In this document: positions 17,231-28,344 of the stretch, in pieces | Layout of the letters: every line of letters starts with the position of its first letter | Numbering within the stretch: position 1 is the stretch's first letter | Assembly: GCF_020037125.1 (NCBI RefSeq) | Contig: NZ_JAIQDG010000053.1 | Span: 1-51,324 of the forward strand | Direction: 5' to 3' | Origin: Myxococcus sp. RHSTA-1-4 | Lineage (GTDB): Bacteria > Myxococcota > Myxococcia > Myxococcales > Myxococcaceae | DNA length: 51,324 bases | The notes under the pieces: generated by a model | What the model saw: the letters and a program-made list of their open reading frames with translations, nothing else | Databases searched by the model: none | Told to the model about the DNA's origin: nothing | Translations under genes and position numbers: made by a program

Positions 17231-17500
17231 TCAGGCGAAGGCGTAGGACTGGAAGGTCCCCTGCCGGGCCTGCGTGTTCTTCTCCTCGTAGGTGCGGATG
17301 AGGTACCCCATCAGCATCAGCGAGGAGGTGTTCTCCAGCACCCGGGAGGGATCCTTGGAGATGAGGTTCGCGCTGTAGTTCAGGAAGAACTGGGCCAGCT
17401 CCTCGCCCGCTTCCTTGACGATCAACGCGTTGAGCGCGGTCGGCTCCATCGTCCGAATCGTGTTGATGAAGTCTACCGCGAGGTCCTTCTTCGTCTTCAT
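17231..17500 (-). CDS. Small hypothetical helical protein
   Basis: The 89-residue protein is predominantly helical and acidic-basic mixed (MKTKKDLAVDFINTIRTMEP, then EAGEELAQFFLNYSANL). It has no signal peptide, membrane segment or cysteine. I do not recognise the family. An in-frame GTG six bases upstream (17506) is an alternative start. Helix content and size would suit an adaptor or dimerising regulator, but that is guesswork. It is divergent from the 66-residue gene at 17736. Confidence 0.65.
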   Translation of the reverse strand: MKTKKDLAVDFINTIRTMEPTALNALIVKEAGEELAQFFLNYSANLISKDPSRVLENTSSLMLMGYLIRTYEEKNTQARQGTFQSYAFA

Positions 17501-17662
17501 GTCCACGGGCCTTCCCCCTTCCCCACCGCCGCCTTCATTCGCGGGCCCCTGCCCCGAATGCCCCGAACACCAGGTGCGACCCAGCCAATCTAGGCACGCG
17601 CCCTTCCCTGCAAACCCCCGCGCCTTCCCGATCAACATCCGACCGGCGGGGAAGCCGGGTTT

Positions 17663-17692
17663 TTGACACCTCTGGAAATCACATGCCATAAC
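17663..17692 (+). promoter_or_regulatory. Promoter for the 17736 gene
   Basis: A perfect TTGACA (17663-17668), an 18-bp spacer and CATAAC (17687-17692) form a good housekeeping promoter. Transcription would start near 17699, leaving a leader of about 37 nt that includes AAGGAG at 17721-17726. Confidence 0.6.
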
Positions 17693-17735
17693 CCCCTATT
17701 GTCCTTTGTCAGTACCGCACAAGGAGTGGCAGGCG

Positions 17736-17936
17736 ATGTTCACGGGCGTGAAGGTCTTCTCCGCCACCAAGGCGAAGGAGCGCGAGGAGCTGGGTGAGAA
17801 CGTCACCCGTTGGCTGAAGAGCAACTCGGATCTGGAGATTGTCGACCGGGTCGTCTGTCAGTCATCCGACAACGAATTCCACTGCTACACCCTCGTGCTC
17901 TTCTACAAGCACGGCAAGGGTCAGCAGCAGCCGTAG
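17736..17936 (+). CDS. Small hypothetical protein
   Basis: The 66-residue product begins MFTGVKVFSATKAKEREELG and contains VTRWLKSNSDLEIVDRVVCQSSDNEFHCYTLVLFYK. The alternation suggests a small alpha-beta fold with two cysteines. No family is recognised. The start is well supported: AAGGAG lies nine bases before ATG 17736, and a strong promoter lies about 45 bases upstream. A longer start at 17706 would lie upstream of that ribosome site. Being so strongly promoted, it is probably expressed abundantly or constitutively. It converges with the amylase gene. Confidence 0.75.
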   Translation: MFTGVKVFSATKAKEREELGENVTRWLKSNSDLEIVDRVVCQSSDNEFHCYTLVLFYKHGKGQQQP

Positions 17937-18012
17937 CAAGCAGCGCAGGACGCAGAAGGAAGGGGCAGCCTCCCCCTCCCTCCCCGGTCGACCCCGGACG
18001 CACCGGGTGTTG

Positions 18013-20181
18013 CTAGGGGATGTTCATCTCCGCGGGCACGTAGACAGAGACGCTGCGCGGCGGGAGGGCCACCACGGTCGCCGTTCCGGCGAGCTGTAGC
18101 GTGCGCTCACTGAAGATGTCCTTGTAGAGCGCGTTGCCGCGGGCCAGGGGCCCCACCACGTCGATCTCCAGCGGAGGCCGCAGCGCGGTGCCGCGGTTGA
18201 TGACGACGATGGCGCCCGTCCCGTCCGGCAGGCTCCGCTGGAAGACGTAGAGGTCATCCTCCACGCGCAGCGTGTGCCGGTCGCCCGTCTGGAGCGCCGG
18301 ATTCTGGCGCCGCACCTGCCCCAGCTTCTGGACCAGCTCCAGCAACTCCCGCTCCAGCGGCTCCACCATGCCACCGAAGCGCATCATCCGCCGGTTGTCC
18401 GGGTCCCCCGCGCCCGGCATGCCAATCTCGTCGCCGTAGTAGATGAGCGGCACGCCCGGCTGGGTGAGCAGGAAGGCGAAGGCGTACTTCGCCTTCTCGA
18501 AGGCGGCCGGGTCCGCCACCGTGGGCGGCGGGCGGTTCGGGCTGAAGGGGTCGCCCCCCTCGCCATCGAGCTGCTTCGCCGCCTGCGACATGAAGCGCGC
18601 CACGTCATGGTTGCCCAGGAATGGCGAGTTGAGGGTCCCCGGCGCGTAGAAGACCTCGTTGGCGCGGACCGCCTCGTCCACCCGCTGCAGGCCCTGCCCG
18701 TCCGCGAAGGCCTCGCGCAGCGGCCAGTACAGGGGGAAGTCGAACTGGCCATCCAGCTCGCGCGGGCTGATGTAGCGGGCAATCTGCGAGCGGCCATCCG
18801 AGCCGACGAAGGTCTCCCCCACCAGGTAGAACTCGGTGCCCGTCATGGCGGTGATTTCCTTCAGCTTCCCGCGCAGCGTGCGACCCGCCACCTGGTCCAT
18901 GTGCTTCACGGCGTCCATGCGGAAGCCGTCGAAGTCCGCCGCCTCCAGCCACCAGAGGGTGTCGGCGATGAACGTGTCCACCATGTCCGACGACCGCCAG
19001 TTGAAGTCCGGCAGGTAGTGGGTGAACTTGCAGGTCAGGCGCTTCTCCTCCCAGTCACAATCCTGGGTGCCGCACACGCAGCTCGCGGAGGTGTTGAACC
19101 AGCCGTCCGCCTGGTGCTGGAGCCAATAGGGATGCTCCTGGTGCACGTGGTTGAGCACCAGGTCCGCGATGACGCGGATGCCCCGCTTGTGCGCGGCGGT
19201 GGTGAGGGCGCGCAGCTCCTCCAGGGAGCCGAAGCGGTGCTGCGTGGTGCGCGGCTGGTTCGGCCAGTACCCGTGATAGCCCGCGTAGTACTTGCCACCG
19301 GTGCCGATGAACCGTCCCTCGGGGTTCTGGTCCACGGGGGAGAGCCACAGCGTGCGCACGCCGAGCGCGTCGAAGTAGCCCTCTTCGATCTTCTCGGTGA
19401 TGCCCGCGAAGTCACCGCCCTGGTAGTTGGCGATGGGGTCCACGTCGGCCACCGGCCCGTCGTTGTCCGCGCGGCCGTTGCGGAAGCGGTCCGTGAAGGC
19501 GAAGTACATCAGCCCCGACTCCCAGCGGAAGTCCTGGGGCTCCACCCAGAAGGGCAGGTAGAGCGGCTCGGGGGCGCGGCCCGCGGAGTCCTTCGCCCTC
19601 ACCTTCACGTGGTGCTTGCCCTGTACCAGCCCCGACACCTGAAGGCGGAAGCGGCCGGTGGCCGGGTCATACGCCTCGGGACGGACCTCGCCGTCCAGCG
19701 ACAATTCCATGTCCTGGCGGGACGGGCCCGCCTCGTCCGTGCCGTCGAGGTATGCCACCTCCACGTCCAGCGTGCCGTCCGGCGTCGCCGAGAAGCGCTT
19801 CAGCTCCAGCACCGGCTGGCGGCAGTCAGGCACCCGGAGCCGCGAGTACTCGTCCGCGCGCACCCAGCGCGAGTACGGGTTCTCGGGGTCCATCATCTCC
19901 TTGGCACCCACGACGAAGCGGTAGCCGTAGTCGCGCGGCTCCAGTCCCTCCAGGCGCGCCGTGAACACGCCATCTCCGCGGTCCTCCAGCTTCAGCGCGC
20001 TGGAGGAGAAGCCGTTCCACTCGCCGATGACGGACACGCCGCCCTGGACGGATTGCTGCGGCGCGTAGGTGAGCCGCACCTCGCAGGTCCGGACGGGAAT
20101 GGAGTCTTCGGTCTCACCGCAGGCGGAGGCGAGCAGCAGCGCCGGCAGCGCCAGGGCGCGGGGGAAGCGGAAGGGCGTCAT
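18013..20181 (-). CDS. GH13 alpha-amylase-family lipoprotein
   Basis: The 722-residue enzyme has a lipoprotein signal (lipobox ASAC, Cys21), an N-terminal CBM48-like beta domain (about 35-118), a second beta region (about 123-213) and the GH13 barrel from about 220. The catalytic triad is present: Asp423 in FDGFRMDAVKHM, Glu456 in FYLVGETF and Asp526 in FLGNHDVAR; LVLNHVH holds conserved region I. Family members cleave alpha-1,4-glucans or related malto-oligosaccharides; the N-terminal beta modules recall neopullulanase-type enzymes. A C-rich loop (SCVCGTQDCDWEEKRLTC) lies in the barrel. Anchoring would place it outside the cytoplasm, complementing the cytoplasmic GlgE operon further on. Confidence 0.88.
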   Translation of the reverse strand: MTPFRFPRALALPALLLASACGETEDSIPVRTCEVRLTYAPQQSVQGGVSVIGEWNGFSSSALKLEDRGDGVFTARLEGLEPRDYGYRFVVGAKEMMDPENPYSRWVRADEYSRLRVPDCRQPVLELKRFSATPDGTLDVEVAYLDGTDEAGPSRQDMELSLDGEVRPEAYDPATGRFRLQVSGLVQGKHHVKVRAKDSAGRAPEPLYLPFWVEPQDFRWESGLMYFAFTDRFRNGRADNDGPVADVDPIANYQGGDFAGITEKIEEGYFDALGVRTLWLSPVDQNPEGRFIGTGGKYYAGYHGYWPNQPRTTQHRFGSLEELRALTTAAHKRGIRVIADLVLNHVHQEHPYWLQHQADGWFNTSASCVCGTQDCDWEEKRLTCKFTHYLPDFNWRSSDMVDTFIADTLWWLEAADFDGFRMDAVKHMDQVAGRTLRGKLKEITAMTGTEFYLVGETFVGSDGRSQIARYISPRELDGQFDFPLYWPLREAFADGQGLQRVDEAVRANEVFYAPGTLNSPFLGNHDVARFMSQAAKQLDGEGGDPFSPNRPPPTVADPAAFEKAKYAFAFLLTQPGVPLIYYGDEIGMPGAGDPDNRRMMRFGGMVEPLERELLELVQKLGQVRRQNPALQTGDRHTLRVEDDLYVFQRSLPDGTGAIVVINRGTALRPPLEIDVVGPLARGNALYKDIFSERTLQLAGTATVVALPPRSVSVYVPAEMNIP

Positions 20182-20302
20182 GCGGGCACCTTTCTACGGG
20201 ACCCCCGCTCGCTTTTCCAAGCCCCCGGGCCGAAACGGACTGACTCAGTGCGTCGTGGCTCGACTCACCCTTCCGGGGCCGGGTTCCAGGGACGTGTGGG
20301 CC

Positions 20303-22804
20303 CTACCGGGACTCATATTCCTGGACGAGCCGGAGGACCCTGCTGGCGTGGGGGTGGTCCGCCGGGGCGACCTCCAGGAATCGCCGGTAGTAACGGGCGC
20401 CCTCCTCCATCCGGCCGCTCCGGGCCGCCGCGGAGCCCGCCACCAGGAGGCAGTCCGCGTGGGTGGGCACCCGCTCCAGGCATTCGCGGGCGGCGGCCAG
20501 CGCGCGCTCGGGCTGCCTCGTCCGTAGCAGGGCCTGCGCGCGGGCGAAGAGCCGCGCCGCCGGGTCCTCCTGGGCGTCCCACTCGGGCTCCGCCCCCCGG
20601 GCCGGGAGGTTCGTCCCGGCGCCCGGGGCGGAGGCCAGCGCCGCCCTGGCCCCGGACCGCTGCGCGGGGGCGGCCTTCGTCGCGTCCGCGCGGGTGCCTT
20701 CGGCGGCCCGCTCCGACAGGGGGCGGGACTTCTCGACGCGGACGCGCACCGCGCCCTCGTTGTCCGCCGGGTCGTCGTCCACGAAGCCGCAGTGCAGCCC
20801 GCGCATCTTGTTGAGCCGGACCTCCTCGCCCTGCGCCAGCAGGAAGCGGCCGGCGCGGGCCGGGGGCGTCTGGGGCAGGTCCTCCTCCGTCACCTGCTGC
20901 ACGCAGGCCACCGTCAGTGCCGGACCGCGCTCCCGCCCGCGGGTGAAGGCGCCCTCGCCCACCGGCTCCACCGTCAGCCGGTAGGTCTCCTCCGGCGACA
21001 GGCCCTTGAAGAGGAATGCCCGGTCCACGTCCGTCGTCATCCACTCCGGATGGACGATGAGGCGCTGGCCCTGGCCCGTCTTCGTGTTCGTGGCGGTGAC
21101 GGCGCGCTCGGGCAGGTTGTCCTGCGCGGTGGGGGCGCCCACCGTGAAGAGCATCAGTCCGGAAGCGCCCCGGACGGCCTCCGGCTTCCGGGACACGAAG
21201 CCCACCGCCGCGTTCGCGGACACGCCACCGCCAGTGAGGAAGTAGAAGAGCGTGGGCATCGGCTGGCCGCGCTCCTCGAAGGACAGGGGCAAGGTGGTCT
21301 CCGCGATGCGCCACTCCACGTCGGGCTCGAGCGTCCCCAGCGCGGCGCGCCCGGAGGAGACCCGGAACACGTGCCGCCGGGCCTCCAGCTGGAAGGTATC
21401 CACCGGCCAGGTGGCGGAGTCGGGCGCGGCGGGCTCCGCCCCGGACGGTTTCGCCGGGGCCGCCTTGGCGGTGCTCGTCGGCGGCGGGGCGAGGGGCTGC
21501 GGGGAGGACGCCGGGCTGGGCGGCCCATCACCCTCGGGGGCCCCCCACTCGGCGCGCACCCTGTCGAACGCCACCCAGGCCAGCACCAGCAGGGTCAGGA
21601 TGCCGGCGCCCACCAGCACGTGCGACGCGCGGAGGCCATCGGTGACGGAGCCCCCCTCCGGGGCGCGGTCCTCCGCGTCCTCGGCCGGCTCCCGCGGGGC
21701 CGGCAGGGCCGGCAGGGCCGGCGGGTGGCTCTCCTCCGTCTGGATTTCCCCCGTCAGCTGGGGCCTGCCGGGCTCCGTGGGCCGGGGCAGCGCCGGGGCG
21801 GAGCGCCAGACGGACAGCTCCTCCAGGAAGGACGCGGGCACCTTCGTGTCGCGCCCCTCGGCGGTCAACTCCGGCCGGAACAGCTCGCGCAGCAGGTAGG
21901 CCACGGACATGGCGGAGAAGCGCGGCGCGGACGTGTAGAGGAACCCGGCCAGCGCGTCGCCCAGGGCATGGGCGGACTCGAAGCGGTCCTCCCGCTTCAC
22001 GGCGAGCGCCTTCTGGAGGATGGCGTCCAGCCTCGCGGGCAGGTCCGGCCGCACGTCGCGGGGGCGCGGCACCGGCTGGCGCTGCGTCAGCCGGCGCATC
22101 ACCACGTACTCAGGCCCCTCCAGCGGCAGCCGCCCGCAGAGCATGTTGAAGAGCACCACGCCGGTGGCCCACACGTCCGTGCGCGCGTCGACCGTCTCGC
22201 CCCGGGCCTGCTCCGGCGAGAAGAAGAGGTACTTGCCCTTCACCACCCCGGGCGCGGTGTCGAAGCTGCGCAGCGAGCGCGCCTTGGCGATGCCGAAGTC
22301 GACGATCTTGACCTGGCCTTCGTAGCTGATGAGGACGTTGTCGGGAGAGATGTCGCGGTGGACGATGCCCAGCGGGGCGCCCTTCTCGTCGGTGCGCGTG
22401 TGCGCGTAGTGCAGCCCCCGGCACATCTCCATGGCGATATAGGTGGCCATGGGCGTGGGCAGGCAGGTGAGCTCGGCGCGCAGCGCCCTCTTCAGGATGC
22501 GGTGGAGCGGCTGGCCCTCCACGTACTCCATGGCCAGGAAGTACTCGCCGTCCACCCGGCCGAAGTCGAAGACCTGGGCGATGGAGCCGTGCGACAGCGT
22601 GGCGGAGATGCGCGCCTCGCTGATGAACATGGAGATGAAGGCCTCGTCGTTGGCGAACTCCGGGAGCACCTTCTTGATGAGCACGGGCTTGGTGACGCCG
22701 GCGGCGCCCATCAGCCGGGCGCGCCAGGTCTCCGCCATTCCCCCGCGGCCGATACGCGCCTGGAGCTCGTACCGGCCGAACTGTCTCCCCTGCTCACTTG
22801 CCAT
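20303..22804 (-). CDS. Membrane Ser/Thr protein kinase (PknB-like) with extracytoplasmic region
   Basis: The 833 residues start with a complete kinase domain (about 11-290): glycine loop GRGGMAE (19-25), Lys44, catalytic HRDISPDN with Asp151, and DFG at 169-171. HRDISPDN instead of HRDLKPEN is common in myxobacterial kinases. A proline-rich linker follows, one membrane segment near 394-412 (VLVGAGILTLLVLAWVAF), an extracytoplasmic beta-rich region (about 460-690), and a C-terminal TPR-like helical part (about 740-830). It is a receptor-type kinase phosphorylating Ser/Thr. Its start lies 136 bases from that of a divergent FHA-domain sigma-54 activator, a natural partner because FHA domains bind phosphothreonine. 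Confidence 0.88.
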   Translation of the reverse strand: MASEQGRQFGRYELQARIGRGGMAETWRARLMGAAGVTKPVLIKKVLPEFANDEAFISMFISEARISATLSHGSIAQVFDFGRVDGEYFLAMEYVEGQPLHRILKRALRAELTCLPTPMATYIAMEMCRGLHYAHTRTDEKGAPLGIVHRDISPDNVLISYEGQVKIVDFGIAKARSLRSFDTAPGVVKGKYLFFSPEQARGETVDARTDVWATGVVLFNMLCGRLPLEGPEYVVMRRLTQRQPVPRPRDVRPDLPARLDAILQKALAVKREDRFESAHALGDALAGFLYTSAPRFSAMSVAYLLRELFRPELTAEGRDTKVPASFLEELSVWRSAPALPRPTEPGRPQLTGEIQTEESHPPALPALPAPREPAEDAEDRAPEGGSVTDGLRASHVLVGAGILTLLVLAWVAFDRVRAEWGAPEGDGPPSPASSPQPLAPPPTSTAKAAPAKPSGAEPAAPDSATWPVDTFQLEARRHVFRVSSGRAALGTLEPDVEWRIAETTLPLSFEERGQPMPTLFYFLTGGGVSANAAVGFVSRKPEAVRGASGLMLFTVGAPTAQDNLPERAVTATNTKTGQGQRLIVHPEWMTTDVDRAFLFKGLSPEETYRLTVEPVGEGAFTRGRERGPALTVACVQQVTEEDLPQTPPARAGRFLLAQGEEVRLNKMRGLHCGFVDDDPADNEGAVRVRVEKSRPLSERAAEGTRADATKAAPAQRSGARAALASAPGAGTNLPARGAEPEWDAQEDPAARLFARAQALLRTRQPERALAAARECLERVPTHADCLLVAGSAAARSGRMEEGARYYRRFLEVAPADHPHASRVLRLVQEYESR

Positions 22805-22940
22805 GGCGGGCCGTACCGTACCCCCCTGGCGGGGCGCTTGCTAAGCCCCCAGGCGGGGGCCGCGGCGGTGCGCGTTCCGCCGGATGTCCTCCGGCCACCA
22901 GGAGAGAATGCCTGGCGATGCGCTGAACGGGCCCCGTGTT

Positions 22941-24320
<1,380 letters not shown>

Positions 24321-24498
24321 GTCTCGAGAATCGCGCCGGACGTAGACCGTCCGCCAGCCCCCACTCCTCCGGGACTCCGGGGATGCTGGGCGCGCGGGCG
24401 GTGGATGAACGCGACGGGAGACGAACGCTCACGGGGAGGTACGCCAGGGCTGTGTGCCTTGTTGCCGCACCGGACGTGCACAGCGTTCGGCGGCTACC

Positions 24499-25770
24499 AT
24501 GCTTCCTCGCCCTTCCCGTTATTCCCTGTCCACGGCGCTGTCCCTGCTCGTCGCGCTGCTGTCCACCGGCTGTGGGCCGCGTGGAGACGATGAGGCTCCG
24601 GCGGGCCTCGCGCCACGCACCTGGACGCTGCGGCACCTGCGCGACAGGGCCGCCGCCGGACGCGCGCTTCCGGGTGGAGCCGCCGCCACCGAGTGGCTCA
24701 CCCCTCGCGGCCAGCCACTGCCCCAGTGGTCGCCGCCCTACCACCGCCTGGCGCGAGTCCAGGCCGAGGGCCGGGATGGCTTCAACGTCCTCCCGGCCTT
24801 CAGCGAGGGGAAGCCCGCGTCCTTCGCCGTGCTGGAGGTCTGGGAGCGTGTGCCGGAGGTCTGGGTACAGCCCTGGTACGTGCTCGTCACCGCGTATGAC
24901 CCCGCCCATCCGGACGCGCACCGGCTGCCGGGCGCGCTGCCCCTGGTGGACATCGGCGAGGAGAGCGTCTTCTACAGCCCCTTCTGGGAGGTGACCTACG
25001 TCGTCGTCCCGGAGGGCACGCCGCCGGAGCGCTACACGAGCGTGGTGGACCTCTTCTCCGCGCGGCTCCCCATGTACCGGGGCGGTGGGTTGCTGGCTCC
25101 GCTCGCGCCGGCGGACGTGGCGCCCGTGGCGACGGAGGGGGGCACACCGGTCCGTCCTCTCTCCGGTGACGACGTGGGGGCCCCGAGGGCGGGCGAGGTC
25201 TGGCTGCGAGGCCGGCGCGTGACGTACCTCGACTTCGGCGCCTCGGCCTTCACCTGGAGCACGGCCGCCGAGCGCAACGGCGCGGTGACGGAGGTGCCCC
25301 TCTACCTCTTCGCGTCCCGGGATGCGCGCGGGCACCCGGTGTCGCTGGGGCTGCCCGCGGTGATTGGCTCGAGCCCTCGCGGGTCGGCCCGCGCCGCCAC
25401 CCGGTCCGCGTCCGGGGCCCCGCGCTTCGGAGCACTGACGCGCCCGCACCTCGCGCTGCTGCCACCCGGGGCGGGGCCGTTCATTCCCTCGGAGCTGGGG
25501 ATGCTCAAGGTGTCGCTGCGTGAGCGCGGTGTCACCGTGGTGGACGCCCACCCGACGGTGGAGCACCTCGCCGAGGCGAAGGACTACGTGCTGCGCGTGG
25601 CGCTGAACCCGGAGTGCTTCAAGGACCTGGTGGGCTTCCCCCGGGCGTGCCGGTGGCTGGACTCGCAGGCGGCGGTGGAGGCGAACGTGGAGCCCCTGGC
25701 CGTCGTGCCCCAGGACGTGCTCTTCACCTCGCCCCTGCTGTCGTTCGCTGACTGGAGGCCGCGCCCCTGA
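24499..25770 (+). CDS. Hypothetical lipoprotein
   Basis: The 423-residue protein has a lipoprotein signal peptide ending in LSTGC (Cys25). The mature part is beta-rich, with many Pro/Gly and short strand-like runs (GFNVLPAFSEG, WVQPWYVLVTAYD). Late in the chain CFKDLVGFPRACRWLDS contains a possible disulfide pair. I recognise no family. It is separated from the FHA activator by about 180 bases and is followed, 117 bases on, by the GT-C-like gene. Its location in the envelope is clear, but its job is not. Confidence 0.75.
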   Translation: MLPRPSRYSLSTALSLLVALLSTGCGPRGDDEAPAGLAPRTWTLRHLRDRAAAGRALPGGAAATEWLTPRGQPLPQWSPPYHRLARVQAEGRDGFNVLPAFSEGKPASFAVLEVWERVPEVWVQPWYVLVTAYDPAHPDAHRLPGALPLVDIGEESVFYSPFWEVTYVVVPEGTPPERYTSVVDLFSARLPMYRGGGLLAPLAPADVAPVATEGGTPVRPLSGDDVGAPRAGEVWLRGRRVTYLDFGASAFTWSTAAERNGAVTEVPLYLFASRDARGHPVSLGLPAVIGSSPRGSARAATRSASGAPRFGALTRPHLALLPPGAGPFIPSELGMLKVSLRERGVTVVDAHPTVEHLAEAKDYVLRVALNPECFKDLVGFPRACRWLDSQAAVEANVEPLAVVPQDVLFTSPLLSFADWRPRP

Positions 25771-25887
25771 GCGGGGCGTCACGGCCCTCGCGTGTCGGCT
25801 GTCCGTCACTTCGGCGCCGGCGCGTGGATCCGCCCTTCCGCGCTCTGGTACCGAGGGGCCGTCACACGTCTCTTCCCCCGTGAGCCC

Positions 25888-27759
25888 GTGGACACCCCAC
25901 TCCGTCCCCCCACCGCACAGCAGCGGCTGCCGGCCTTCCTCGTGGAGGCGATCTGCCTCGCGGCGCTGGTGCTCGCGAGCGTGAAGCTGGGACGTGGTGT
26001 CGAAGGGGTGAGCGACCTGGGCCTCTGGGACGAGGCGGACTACCTCCACCGCGCGCAGCTGCTTCCGGTGCGCGGGCTGCCGGATCCGGAGTGGGGACCG
26101 CTGTACTCGGTCTGGTACTTCGTGCTCGCGCGCGTGTGGCCCGATCCGGTGGACCTCTACTATGGCAACGCGCGCCTGCTGCTCCTCCTCACCACGGTGG
26201 CGGGCTACGTCTTCCTCCGGCGCGTGAGCGCGCGGCCGTGGCTCGCCCTGGCCGGCGCCGCGGCGTACCTGCTGTCCATGGCGCCGCATGTCCTGCCGCG
26301 CCCCACCCTGCTCGCGCTCCTCGTCATCCTGGCCGCGCTGATTGCTGCGTCCCGGGTCCGCTCTCCCGTGGCCGCCAGCGCGCTCGTGGGGCTGGGGCTG
26401 CTCGTCGCCTCGTTCGCGCGCCCCGAGTACTTCCTGTCGTTCCTGCTCATGTCCGCGCTGCTGGGCGGGCTGCTCGCGCGCGGCATGTGGAGGGCGCCGG
26501 CCCGGTGGCCCCGGACGGTGGGCGCGGGGGCGGCCTACGGACTCATGGCGCTGGCGCTGGTGGCGGTGATGGGCAACCCGTTCGGCAACACCAGCAACCG
26601 GCGCTTCTACGCGTTCTGCCAGCACTTCGCGGACAACTACGTGCGGCGCACGGGCTTCCCGGTGAACCCGTGGGGCGAGTGCGGCACCGTCATCCGCACC
26701 GTGTTCGGAGACGTGGACACGCTGGGCGAGGCCGCGCGCGCCCATCCGCGCGAGTTCCTCGCGCACCTGGGACAGAACCTGCGGCGCTACCCCCTGGAGT
26801 CGCTGAGGATGTTCGCCAGGGGGTACGGCGGTGTCTCGCCCCTGCCCGGGCGCGGGCCGTGGAGGCGGGAGGAGGTGGGGCACCTGCTGCTCCTCGCGCT
26901 GGCGGTGGGGCTCCCGCTGGGGACGTTGGCGGTGAACGGGCGAAGACTCTCCCGCGCCACCCGGCGGCCCCGCGTGGTGCGCGTCCTGGTCGCGGCGTGC
27001 GCGGTGCTGCTGCCCGTGGCGCTGTCCGTGGTGCTCATCCAGCCCCGGCAGCACTACCTCGTGCTCCAGGGCCTCATGGCGCTCGCCGTGCTGGCCGCGC
27101 TGGCCTCCTCGGTGGCTCGCGGGGAGAGGCGCCTGGAGGCGCGGCTCGCCAGCGGGCCCGGTGCCCTCGCGCTGTCTTCGCTGATGGCGGGCGTACTGGT
27201 GCTGTCGGTGCCGGACCTCGTGGCCCGCGGGGGCGGGCCCTCCGCGGTGGTGAAGGAGCAACTGCGCCGGGTGCGCGCCATCCGCTCGCTCGGGCTGGAG
27301 ACGCGAGTCACCGCGGGGGACACCATCAACGTGCTGGACGCGCAGGGCGGCCTGTCCGTGTACCTGGGAGCGCCGTTCCGCCGCGTGCCCCCGTGGACGA
27401 AGCTCGCGGGAGAGTCCTTCTCCGACTACCTGCGCCGCCAGCGCATCGACCTGGTCGTCCTCGACGGCAGGCTGCGTGCTGACCCGCGCTTCGCGAACGA
27501 GCCGGAGCTGGAGCCCTTCTACTCGGAGCCGGGAGCGTTCGGTTACGCCACCTGGCGCCTGCCGGAACTGAACGAGGTCATCGCCCTGCCGGACGCCTGG
27601 GCCGCCGAGGGAGCGCGCCGCTCCGTCCTCCCCCTGCCCGAGCCCCCCGTCCCCGCCTCTCCTCGCTGCGAAGGCTCCCTGCCTGCCATGGAGCCGGGCA
27701 TGTCGGCGGATGCCGGGATGCGACCCGGTTGTGCCCGCCTGCCCGCGCCCCATCTTTAG
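25888..27759 (+). CDS. Multi-pass membrane protein, GT-C glycosyltransferase-like
   Basis: GTG 25888 gives about 623 residues; an in-frame GTG at 25792 would add 32 residues, rich in Arg and Trp, ahead of the first membrane segment, so the later start is preferred. There are about ten to twelve hydrophobic segments. WDEADYLHRAQ near the first loop resembles the DxD/ExD-type first-loop motif of GT-C enzymes such as PMT or ArnT, which move sugars from polyprenyl phosphates to acceptors outside the cytoplasm. A soluble C-terminal region follows. Function beyond this is unknown. The lipoprotein gene at 27781 begins 21 nt later. Confidence 0.68.
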   Translation: MDTPLRPPTAQQRLPAFLVEAICLAALVLASVKLGRGVEGVSDLGLWDEADYLHRAQLLPVRGLPDPEWGPLYSVWYFVLARVWPDPVDLYYGNARLLLLLTTVAGYVFLRRVSARPWLALAGAAAYLLSMAPHVLPRPTLLALLVILAALIAASRVRSPVAASALVGLGLLVASFARPEYFLSFLLMSALLGGLLARGMWRAPARWPRTVGAGAAYGLMALALVAVMGNPFGNTSNRRFYAFCQHFADNYVRRTGFPVNPWGECGTVIRTVFGDVDTLGEAARAHPREFLAHLGQNLRRYPLESLRMFARGYGGVSPLPGRGPWRREEVGHLLLLALAVGLPLGTLAVNGRRLSRATRRPRVVRVLVAACAVLLPVALSVVLIQPRQHYLVLQGLMALAVLAALASSVARGERRLEARLASGPGALALSSLMAGVLVLSVPDLVARGGGPSAVVKEQLRRVRAIRSLGLETRVTAGDTINVLDAQGGLSVYLGAPFRRVPPWTKLAGESFSDYLRRQRIDLVVLDGRLRADPRFANEPELEPFYSEPGAFGYATWRLPELNEVIALPDAWAAEGARRSVLPLPEPPVPASPRCEGSLPAMEPGMSADAGMRPGCARLPAPHL

Positions 27760-27780
27760 GGGGAACCGAGGAGTGAGCAC

Positions 27781-28206
27781 ATGCGCCAGTGGACATGGGT
27801 GTGGGTGGCCGCGGGCCTGGGGTTGACCACCGCGTGCAAGGACGCCGTGGAGACCGAGCGCGGCCGGCTCGGCGAGGAGCGCAAGCCGGAGCAGGAGGCG
27901 CCGCTCGAAGGCCAGGGCACGCTCGGCGGGGAGGACCTCGCGGAGCAGGAGTTCTTCGGCACCATCACCTCGACGAGCGGCAACAGCTTCACCGTGCGCG
28001 ACGACGAGGGCGTCGAGCGCCCGTTCCGCGTCGAGCAGGACACGCGCTTCATGCGCGAGGGGCAGCCCGTGAACCGCGACCAACTCCGCGAGGGCACGCA
28101 GATCCGCACCACCTACGACGAACAGGATGGCCAGTACGTCGCGGACCAGGTGGAGATCTATCCGGGCACCCCGTCGCGTGAAGGCCCGACCTCGCCCGGC
28201 AATTGA
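27781..28206 (+). CDS. Small lipoprotein with DUF5666-like beta domain
   Basis: The 141-residue protein has a lipoprotein signal (LTTAC, Cys19), an acidic linker (about 20-55), then a small beta domain: FFGTITSTSGNSFTVRDDEG, RPFRVEQDTRFM and EGTQIRTTYDEQDGQYVADQ. The alternation of T-V-x-D and R-V-x-V strands is like DUF5666/DUF1344-type beta barrels, whose role is unknown. GAGGAG lies before ATG 27781. It is probably periplasmic or outer-membrane attached and may share a message with the gene upstream. Confidence 0.72.
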   Translation: MRQWTWVWVAAGLGLTTACKDAVETERGRLGEERKPEQEAPLEGQGTLGGEDLAEQEFFGTITSTSGNSFTVRDDEGVERPFRVEQDTRFMREGQPVNRDQLREGTQIRTTYDEQDGQYVADQVEIYPGTPSREGPTSPGN

Positions 28207-28302
28207 ATTTCTTCAGTGTCGCTAAACCGAGGTAACCCCCCGGTTTCTGGCGTGAAAACGGCGTGGCCGTTGATTCGCCGGGCGGGTCTCTAGCAGTCGA
28301 AA

Positions 28303-28323
28303 GGCCCCGGAAGTGACGGGGCC
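28303..28323 (+). promoter_or_regulatory. Hairpin in the leader of the 28345 gene
   Basis: GGCCCCG-GAAGTGA-CGGGGCC is a perfect 7-bp stem with a 7-nt loop, 21 bases before ATG 28345. There is no T-tract, so it may stabilise or control the message rather than end it. A weaker stem AAACCG/CGGTTT lies further upstream. Confidence 0.35.
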
Positions 28324-28344
28324 CCTGCTGGAGTCACTGACCCT

